Shown one piece after another: positions 6,272-11,379 of a stretch of 15,386 nucleotides of DNA. The position numbers were made by a program, and so were the translations under genes. This DNA comes from an uncultured Eubacteriales bacterium (lineage in GTDB: Bacteria; Bacillota; Clostridia; Oscillospirales; CAG-272), in the NCBI GenBank assembly GCA_934394585.1, contig CAKRQU010000030.1, positions 1 to 15,386 of the forward strand, in the 5' to 3' direction. The notes beneath the pieces were generated by a model. The model was not told where the DNA came from. It saw only the letters and a list, made by a program, of their open reading frames with translations, and ran no database searches. Numbering within the stretch: position 1 is the stretch's first letter; every line of letters begins with the position of its first letter.

Positions 6272-6901
6272 ATGGGTCAGCTTCACGTTATCGATCATCC
6301 CCTTATTCAGCACAAACTTACTTACATGAGAAAAAAGGAAACCGGTTCAAAGGATTTCCGCATTCTTCTCGATGAAATTTCCATGCTCATGGGCTATGAA
6401 GTCACAAGAGATCTTCCGCTTTGCGACTACGAAATAGAAACGCCTATCACAAAAATGACAGGCAAAGTTATTTCCGGCAAAAAGCTCGCCATCATACCGA
6501 TACTCCGCGCAGGTCTGGGCATGGTAAACGGTATGCTGGAGCTCGTCCCCGTAGCAAAAGTGGGACATATCGGTCTTTACCGCGATCCCGAAACACACAA
6601 ACCCGTGGAATATTACTGCAAACTGCCCACAGATATCGGCGAAAGAATAGTAATCGTGGTTGACCCCATGCTGGCGACGGGCGGCAGTGCTTCCGACGCT
6701 ATCACAATGCTCAAAAAACGCGGCTGTACAAACATCCGTCTGATGTGCCTTGTTGCCGCTCCCGAAGGTGTTGCGGCTGTTCAGGCAGCTCATCCCGATG
6801 TGGATATATATACCGCCGCTCTCGATGAAAAGCTCAATGAGCATGCTTACATTGTTCCGGGTCTGGGCGATGCGGGCGACAGACTTTTCGGCACAAAATA
6901 A
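6272..6901 (+). CDS. upp: Uracil phosphoribosyltransferase
   Basis: The 209-residue protein has the exact family length. It makes UMP from uracil and phosphoribosyl pyrophosphate, the cytosolic uracil salvage step. Family signatures are visible: ETPITKMTG near residue 50, ILRAGLGMVNGM around 81-92, IGLYRDPET, the phosphoribosyl-pyrophosphate loop VVDPMLATGGSASDAI (about 129-144), and the C-terminal VPGLGDAGDRLFGTK that forms the uracil site. The ATG at 6272 follows a GGAG site 7-8 nt upstream. The gene stands alone; no clear intrinsic terminator is seen after the stop, only a short AT-rich palindrome, so some read-through into the infC leader is possible. Confidence 0.98.
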   Translation: MGQLHVIDHPLIQHKLTYMRKKETGSKDFRILLDEISMLMGYEVTRDLPLCDYEIETPITKMTGKVISGKKLAIIPILRAGLGMVNGMLELVPVAKVGHIGLYRDPETHKPVEYYCKLPTDIGERIVIVVDPMLATGGSASDAITMLKKRGCTNIRLMCLVAAPEGVAAVQAAHPDVDIYTAALDEKLNEHAYIVPGLGDAGDRLFGTK

Positions 6902-6931
6902 ACTTTTTAAATAAAAATTTTACAAAATGTA

Positions 6932-6960
6932 TTGACAGGACGGCACTATTGTGCTAAACT
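6932..6960 (+). promoter_or_regulatory. Sigma-A promoter for infC-rpmI-rplT
   Basis: TTGACA (6932-6937), a 17-bp spacer and TAAACT (6955-6960). It lies 31 bp after the upp stop, and transcription would start near 6967. The frame that continues into infC has a GTG at 6951 that falls inside this promoter, so it cannot be the start of infC. Confidence 0.85.
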
Positions 6961-6966
6961 GTTATA

Positions 6967-7114
6967 GCAAAAACAAAGCAGAACTCTCTGTTCTCACCGC
7001 ACCGATTTCGTTCGCGCGCGGTATAATACCGATTTTCACGGCACTTTTGCCGATATTATCGCTATTTTTATGCGGAGAGCTCTTTGCTTTCCGCATTTTT
7101 TTAATTTATTTTTT
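6967..7114 (+). promoter_or_regulatory. Structured leader of the infC operon, probable L20-type attenuator
   Basis: Between the predicted transcription start and the infC ribosome site lie about 150 nt with four hairpins: AGAAC/GTTCT (6980-6994), CGGTA/TACCG (7019-7031), CGGCA/TGCCG (7039-7052) and the strong terminator at 7070-7102. In Bacillus the operon is repressed by ribosomal protein L20, which promotes early termination in such a leader. The position and terminator fit that model. I could not verify the L20 binding fold itself. Confidence 0.65.
7070..7102 (+). terminator. Attenuator terminator in the infC leader
   Basis: The 11-bp stem ATGCGGAGAGC (7070-7080) pairs with GCTTTCCGCAT (7086-7096), with one G-U pair and a TCTTT loop, followed by a T-tract. 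It ends 12 nt before the infC Shine-Dalgarno sequence. A strong terminator upstream of an essential operon implies conditional read-through. Confidence 0.88.
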
Positions 7115-7119
7115 GGAGG
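7115..7119 (+). promoter_or_regulatory. Ribosome binding site that fixes an ATA start for infC
   Basis: GGAGG at 7115-7119 is followed by 8 nt and then ATA at 7128-7130. The in-frame TTG (7113) and GTG (7119) overlap the site itself, and no canonical start occurs in the next 20 codons. Confidence 0.82.
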
Positions 7120-7127
7120 TGCTTACG

Positions 7128-7643
7128 ATAAGCAAGCAGGAACATCTCATCAATGAGGAAATCAATGTACCCGAGGTTCGCCTGATAGGAGCGGACGGAG
7201 AGCAGATCGGTGTCGTACCGACAGCAAAAGCACAGGAGCTTTCCATAGAAAAGGAATTGGATCTCGTAATGATAGCGCCGCAGGCGACTCCGCCCGTGTG
7301 CCGCATAATGGACTACGGAAAATTCCGTTTCGAACGCGACAAACGCGAAAAAGAGGCAAAGAAAAAGCAGCAGGTGATCGAAGTAAAGGAAATTCAGCTT
7401 TCCTGCAAGATAGGCGATCACGATTTGCAGACCAAGCTCAATCATGCACACAGATTTCTCAATGCCGGAAACAAAGTGAAGGTGGTTCTCCGTTTCAACT
7501 GGAGAGAGCTTCGCCATCCCGAATTGGGTCAGGCTGTGCTTGAAAAATTTCAGGCAGGTTGCGAAGGCGTGGGCGCGGCTGATAAAAAAGCTGTTCTCGA
7601 GGGCAGAAATCTCACATTGTTCTTATCTCCCGTAAAAAAATAA
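7128..7643 (+). CDS. infC: Translation initiation factor IF-3, with ATA start codon
   Basis: From ATA at 7128 the product has 171 residues, normal for IF-3, the 30S-binding factor that checks the start codon and keeps subunits apart. The N-terminal domain opens with SKQEHLINEEI and VRLIGADGEQIGVV and contains PPVCRIMDYGKFRFE. A lysine-rich linker (KREKEAKKKQQVIEVKEIQ) follows, and the C-terminal domain has NKVKVVLRFNWRELRHPELG. A longer reading from 6951 would add about 59 residues, but it begins inside the promoter and crosses the leader terminator. ATA is exactly where Met1 of Bacillus-type IF-3 aligns. IF-3 discriminates against non-canonical starts, and E. coli infC uses AUU for autoregulation; AUA here would work the same way. 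It is the first gene of infC-rpmI-rplT. Confidence 0.95.
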   Translation: MSKQEHLINEEINVPEVRLIGADGEQIGVVPTAKAQELSIEKELDLVMIAPQATPPVCRIMDYGKFRFERDKREKEAKKKQQVIEVKEIQLSCKIGDHDLQTKLNHAHRFLNAGNKVKVVLRFNWRELRHPELGQAVLEKFQAGCEGVGAADKKAVLEGRNLTLFLSPVKK

Positions 7644-7680
7644 AATAAAACACAATATACCGAAAGGACGAAAAACAGTC

Positions 7681-7878
7681 ATGGCAAAGATTAAAACTCA
7701 CAAGGCTACAGCCAAAAGATTTTCTATCACAAAAAACGGCAAGGTTAAAATGAATTCTTCATTCCGCCGCCACAAACTCGGTCTGAAAACTCCGAAGAGA
7801 AAAAGACAGCTCAGACGCAATGCTTACCTGAGCGCTTCTTTCGAAAACACTATCAAGACGCTCATTCCCAACAAATAA
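7681..7878 (+). CDS. rpmI: 50S ribosomal protein L35
   Basis: This is a 65-residue, very basic protein. MAKIKTHKATAKRFSITKNG at the start, FRRHKLGLKTPKRKRQLR in the middle, and the usual length identify bL35. AAAGGA lies 12 nt before the ATG, somewhat far. The gene is 37 bp after infC and 28 bp before rplT, with no terminator between, so the three are one operon. It is expected to be controlled together with infC by the leader attenuator. Confidence 0.98.
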   Translation: MAKIKTHKATAKRFSITKNGKVKMNSSFRRHKLGLKTPKRKRQLRRNAYLSASFENTIKTLIPNK

Positions 7879-7906
7879 TTTCGAGTAATACAGGAGGAAA
7901 CATAAG

Positions 7907-8260
7907 ATGGCAAGAGTAAAAGGCGCGATGATGACTCGCAAAAGAAGAAATAAAGTTTTAAAGCTCGCTAAAGGTTACTGGGGCGCAAAGAGCAAGCATT
8001 TCAAAATGGCTAAACAGGCCGTAATGAAGAGCGGCAATTATGCTTTCGCCGGCAGAAAACAGAGAAAGAGAGATTTCCGCAGACTTTGGATTGCAAGAAT
8101 AAATGCGCAGGCTAAAGTAAACGGAATGAACTATTCCACATTTATGTGCGGACTCAAGAGAGCAGGCATCGATCTCAACAGAAAAATGCTCGCTGAGCTT
8201 GCTGTAAACGATAAAGAAGCTTTCGCTTCGCTCGTTGCTACAGCCAAAGCCGCTCTTTAA
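7907..8260 (+). CDS. rplT: 50S ribosomal protein L20
   Basis: This is a 117-residue basic protein. MARVKGAMMTRKRRNKVLKL, GYWGAKSKHFKMAKQAVMKS, GRKQRKRDFRRLWIARINA and the C-terminal half with MCGLKRAGIDLNRKMLAELA are diagnostic for bL20, an early 23S rRNA-binding assembly protein. In the Bacillus model L20 is also the repressor that acts on the operon leader. AGGAGG lies 9-10 nt before the ATG. It is the last gene of the operon, and a strong terminator follows within 30 bp of the stop. Confidence 0.98.
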   Translation: MARVKGAMMTRKRRNKVLKLAKGYWGAKSKHFKMAKQAVMKSGNYAFAGRKQRKRDFRRLWIARINAQAKVNGMNYSTFMCGLKRAGIDLNRKMLAELAVNDKEAFASLVATAKAAL

Positions 8261-8289
8261 TCCGAATTATTGTACGCAAACAAAAGTTG

Positions 8290-8322
8290 GCGGCAGAGGC
8301 TTCTTCGCTTCTGTCGCTTTTT
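8290..8322 (+). terminator. Intrinsic terminator of infC-rpmI-rplT
   Basis: GCGGCAGAGGC (8290-8300) pairs with GCTTCTGTCGC (8307-8317) over 11 bp with two G-U pairs and a 6-nt loop. A TTTTT run follows. Confidence 0.9.
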
Positions 8323-8527
8323 GGTACTTTCGTGCGGAAAAAGAAGGGGAAGCGGGCGACTGCGGTCGCCCGTAGCAGGTCGCGCTTTTTGTAAAAGCGT
8401 GGGAAAAGATACTCTGTCCCCCGCGAGGGGACGAAGGTGTACTTTTCTATGAAGAAAAGTACCAAAAGGAAGTTTCTCTTTGCCCAAAGAGAACGGGGTC
8501 GCGCTGCCCCGTGACCAAAAGCGCGGC
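8323..8527. repeat. Palindrome mosaic left of element copy 3 (no gene)
   Basis: Modules in order: GCGGGCGAC/GTCGCCCG (about 8350-8372), a decayed GCGCTTTT/AAAGCG (about 8384-8400), GTCCCC/GGGGAC (8416-8421 with 8427-8432), GTACTTTTC/GAAAAGTAC (8439-8447 with 8454-8462), TTCTCTTTG/CAAAGAGAA (about 8473-8491) and CGGGG/CCCCG (about 8493-8511). These are the modules seen around copies 1 and 2, rearranged. No gene is supported. Confidence 0.72.
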
Positions 8528-9037
8528 AAAAGTCATCAAAGGAAGGCTCCTCGCCCTCCTTTGCAAACTACCTCGCACCCCGTCGAGTTAGCCGCAGAAA
8601 GTAATGCGCGGCAAGTATGTGCTACAGATAGCAAAGCAAAAATGTTTTTGTCTATCTCTCATCACATCATCAGCCATACCGCGCGTGCGAACAAAGTACG
8701 CCGCAAAAAGCGAGCAGATTCGACGGGGTGGGTTGGCTCCCGCCACGGCTTTTGATACACTTCCCACTGTAGACTAAACTCCGACGGAGCGAGCATGACT
8801 TGATGGACATCGAGTTGGGGCGGCTAAAGCCAAAGTCTGCACAGGCTAAAGTCTGTGTTAAGCGGGGATTTGAGCCGCGCTTCCGGTTTAGTCTATGGTC
8901 GGACTATCGGGGCAGTATGTTCGCACGAGTCGCCGCGAGGCGACAGAAGGTGTTTAAAAGAGGAATTGACACATACGCGCAGCGTGTGTGTCGGCGTCGC
9001 CGAGACAGGAGTTAATACCTTCCTCTTTTTGACTTTT
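8528..9037 (+). mobile_element. MITE-like element, copy 3, carrying an insertion in its terminator loop
   Basis: This 510-bp element is homologous end to end to 4251-4707, in the same orientation, with the same imperfect inverted ends (8528-8546 and about 9019-9037). The outer third on each side is highly alike; the middle (about 8735-8800) differs strongly. Hairpins are kept despite changes: ACAGGC/GTCTGT (8841-8846 with 8851-8856) swaps an A-U pair of copy 2 for G-U, and GTCGCC-GCGA-GGCGAC (about 8930-8945) is identical. TAGACTAAAC near 8769 could also pair with GTTTAGTCTA near 8885. It separates rplT from the SpoU-family gene, which often follow one another directly in Firmicutes. No open frame in it looks like a known protein. 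Confidence 0.68.
8968..9019 (+). repeat. 52-nt hairpin insertion within the terminator loop of element copy 3
   Basis: Copy 2 has AAAAGAGGAATT then CT then TTCCTCTTTTT. In copy 3 the CT is replaced by 52 nt. The insert itself folds: GACACA...TGTGTC around ACGC-GCA-GCGT (about 8968-8992), followed by GGCG/CGCC (about 8993-9002). The original stem arms are left intact on both sides. Confidence 0.7.
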
Positions 9038-9120
9038 GGTACTTTTCTTCATAGAAAAGTACACCCGCGTTTCCTTCGTAAAGGAAACGAAACATTTCCT
9101 GCGCTTTTGTGAAAAGCGCA
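9038..9120. repeat. Palindrome modules right of element copy 3
   Basis: Three perfect hairpins stand in the same order as right of copy 2: GTACTTTTC/GAAAAGTAC (9039-9047 with 9054-9062), GTTTCCTT/AAGGAAAC (9069-9076 with 9081-9088) and GCGCTTTT/AAAAGCGC (9101-9108 with 9112-9119). They run to within 50 bp of the next gene's start. No good promoter is seen between 9038 and 9167. Confidence 0.78.
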
Positions 9121-9167
9121 CCACATTTGTTTCTTTTATAAAGAACCCACAACACAAGGAGAATTTC

Positions 9168-9968
9168 ATGAGAAAAATTTCGGATTTTCCATACATATCC
9201 TCGCGGACAAATGCAAAAATCATCGAAGCGGCAAAGCTCTGCGACAAAAAGCACCGCGACGCATCGCAAAAATTTGCTTTTGAAGGCATAAAACTGCTTT
9301 GCGACGCGTGCGGCAGCGGATTTTATCCCGAAACAGTATTTATCACGGAAAATGCCGCCGCGAAATTTGAGCGCGAAATAGATGCATGCCGAATCGAAGA
9401 AAAAATAACCGTGGTTTCCGATGCCGTATACGAAAAGCTGTCTTTTGAAAACTCTCCGCAGGGGATTTTCTGCATAGCGCCGTATATTTCTTTCGCAAAA
9501 GAACCCGCGGCAAACGAAACGGTGATTTTTCTCGACAATATCGGGGACCCGGGCAATCTCGGCGCTATTCTCCGCAGTGCGGACGCCTTCGGCGTGGGCA
9601 AGATTTATATTTCAAAAGGAAGCGCCGATCTTTTCAGCCCGAAAACAATACGCGCCTGCATGGGCGCGGCTTTCCGCGTGAATACCGAAACGGAATGCAA
9701 TCTGACAGAAAAAATTGCAGAAATGCGCGCTTTCGGCAGAAAAATTTATGCCGCAATGCTCGATGAAAGCGCCATGACGCTCTGCGAGGCGGCAAAAATA
9801 CCCGGCGCGGGATTTGTGATAGGAAACGAAGGACACGGCGTTTCCGCGGCAGTGCGCGAAGCATGCGACGGCGCCGTATATATCCCCATGCGCGAGGGCG
9901 GCGTGCAATCGCTGAATGCGGCTGTGGCGGCGGGCATCATCGTATGGGAAGCCTGCGGCAGAAAATAA
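9168..9968 (+). CDS. TrmH/SpoU-family RNA 2'-O-methyltransferase
   Basis: The 266-residue protein has the two-part SpoU layout: an N-terminal substrate-binding domain (about 1-105; RTNAKIIEAAKLCDKKHRD and FAFEGIKLL) and a C-terminal knotted SPOUT domain. The three knot motifs are visible: LDNIGDPGNLGAILRSADAF (about 122-141), FVIGNEGHGVS (about 216-226, Asn220/Glu221) and IPMREGGVQSLNAAVAAGI (about 239-257). Such enzymes transfer a methyl group from S-adenosylmethionine to a ribose 2'-OH in rRNA or tRNA; the target base is not readable from sequence. VQSLN replaces the more usual VESLN. The ATG at 9168 follows AAGGAG with 5 nt between; an upstream ATG at 9036 lies in repeat DNA and has no site. 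It is 28 bp before dprA and probably co-transcribed with it. Confidence 0.93.
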   Translation: MRKISDFPYISSRTNAKIIEAAKLCDKKHRDASQKFAFEGIKLLCDACGSGFYPETVFITENAAAKFEREIDACRIEEKITVVSDAVYEKLSFENSPQGIFCIAPYISFAKEPAANETVIFLDNIGDPGNLGAILRSADAFGVGKIYISKGSADLFSPKTIRACMGAAFRVNTETECNLTEKIAEMRAFGRKIYAAMLDESAMTLCEAAKIPGAGFVIGNEGHGVSAAVREACDGAVYIPMREGGVQSLNAAVAAGIIVWEACGRK

Positions 9969-9996
9969 AAAACATTTACGGAAAGGAAGCGGTTTT

Positions 9997-11244
9997 GTGA
10001 AAAAAGAAGATTTACTTTATTATATCTGGCTTTCCCTGCGTTGCGGCGCGGGAAGCGAGGCGGGTGCCTTTATGATATCGACATTCGGTTCGCCGCGCGA
10101 TGTTTATAATGCGAAAAGAGAAGAAATCGCAAGCGTATGCGAATCGGAAGCCACGGCAGACGCTCTTTGCGACAAAGATATGCGCATGCCGAAGAAAATT
10201 CTTTCCTACTGCATGGAAAACGGCATCGGCATACTCACATGCGACAGCGAATATTATCCTTCTAAACTGAAAAATATATATGCAAAACCTATAGTGCTTT
10301 ATTGTCGCGGAAAGCTTCGCGATTTCGACAAAAATGTGCTTATCACATGCGTCGGCACGAGAAAATGCACCGATTACGGCAAAAGCATGGCTTATAAAAT
10401 GGGCGCGGAGCTTGCTATGGGCGGCGCTTTTGTCGTGAGCGGAATGGCTCTCGGCATAGACAGCATGAGCCAGCGCGGCGCGCTTTCCGTTTCGGGTTAT
10501 ACCGTGGCGGTGCTCGGTTGCGGTATAGATGTTATCTATCCGCCGGAAAACAAAGCTCTGTATGACGCCATCGCCGAAAACGGTCTGATAATAACGGAAT
10601 TTGCGCCCGGCACAGAACCTTATGCCAAAAATTTTCCCATAAGAAACAGGATAATGAGCGGCATATCAAACGGCACCGTGGTAATAGAAGCAGGCAAATC
10701 CAGCGGCGCGATGATTACCGCGGAAAAAGCCACGGAGCAGGGCAAACCGCTTTTTGCCGTGCCGGGCGATGTCGGTTCGAGCGGGAGCGACGGCACAAAC
10801 GATCTCATCATGCGCGGTGCGAAGCTTGTCACCTGCGCAAAAGACGTGCTTTGTGAATATGAATTGCTTTATCCGCAGAAAATATTCACCGAGAAAATAA
10901 AAACCATTCATTTCGTAAAGAAAAGCGGCACCAAAATAGCTTATATACAAGAAGAGCCGCCAAAAGAAGAGTCAAAGCCCGAAAAGCCCGCCACCAAAAA
11001 GAAAGCCGCAAAGAAAACGGCGGAGGAAAACGAAGTAAAAGAAATTCCGGAAGACATGGAGCGCGAGCAAAAAAATATTCTGCTCTGCCTGACGCTGCCG
11101 ATGACGGCGGATGAAATCTCAGCGGAATACAAAAAGCGTTTTCCCGAAGGAATAGGCGAGGCGGATTTGCTTTCCGCGCTTACAATGCTGGAAATTGACG
11201 GTTTTCTGGAGGCAGGCGCCGGCGGAAAATATCGCCGTACATAA
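9997..11244 (+). CDS. dprA: DNA processing protein DprA
   Basis: The 415-residue protein starts at GTG 9997, with AAAGGAAG about 8 nt upstream. DprA binds incoming single-stranded DNA in transformation and loads RecA; it is also common in bacteria not known to be competent. Domains are an N-terminal helical (SAM-like) region (1-65) and a Rossmann-like core with VGTRKCTDYG (119-128), SGMALGID (148-155), GCGIDVIYPPENKAL, FPIRNRIMSG (213-222), EAGKSSGAMITAE (231-243) and VPG (255-257). A Lys/Glu/Ala-rich linker (about 318-360, with KPATKKKAAKKTAEE) and a C-terminal winged helix (about 365-415) follow. SGMALGID differs from the usual SGLARGID: the conserved Arg is Leu. The usual His in the following HRGAL-type motif is Gln (SQRGAL). 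The linker is long. It lies between a SpoU-family gene and topA, a common Firmicute arrangement. Confidence 0.95.
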   Translation: MKKEDLLYYIWLSLRCGAGSEAGAFMISTFGSPRDVYNAKREEIASVCESEATADALCDKDMRMPKKILSYCMENGIGILTCDSEYYPSKLKNIYAKPIVLYCRGKLRDFDKNVLITCVGTRKCTDYGKSMAYKMGAELAMGGAFVVSGMALGIDSMSQRGALSVSGYTVAVLGCGIDVIYPPENKALYDAIAENGLIITEFAPGTEPYAKNFPIRNRIMSGISNGTVVIEAGKSSGAMITAEKATEQGKPLFAVPGDVGSSGSDGTNDLIMRGAKLVTCAKDVLCEYELLYPQKIFTEKIKTIHFVKKSGTKIAYIQEEPPKEESKPEKPATKKKAAKKTAEENEVKEIPEDMEREQKNILLCLTLPMTADEISAEYKKRFPEGIGEADLLSALTMLEIDGFLEAGAGGKYRRT

Positions 11245-11274
11245 AAATTACACATTCACGATACAAAATTTATC

Positions 11275-11303
11275 TTGACATACGGGATAAAATCGTGTAT
11301 AAT
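11275..11303 (+). promoter_or_regulatory. Sigma-A promoter for topA
   Basis: TTGACA (11275-11280), exactly 17 bp, then TATAAT (11298-11303), a perfect consensus. It begins 30 bp after the dprA stop; no terminator is seen between, so topA may be transcribed both by read-through and from here. The open frame that runs into topA from 11275 begins at the -35 box and is not real at its 5' end. Confidence 0.93.
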
Positions 11304-11379
11304 AGCCTCTGCACAATGTAAAAATATAAGATATTTTCTCACATACATTTTTGAAAACGACAAGGAGATAAAATTTCTG

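Noticed and set aside
6902..6925. AT-rich palindrome after upp as a terminator
   Set aside because: The stem contains only A-T pairs and is short; it is too weak to call.
6951..7127. N-terminal extension of IF-3 starting at GTG 6951
   Set aside because: The GTG lies inside the operon promoter, and the extension crosses leader hairpins and the terminator. IF-3 of normal length starts at 7128.
8967..8995. TTGACA in element copy 3 as a promoter
   Set aside because: It matches a -35 box, but no -10-like hexamer lies 16-18 bp downstream; the match belongs to the hairpin insertion.
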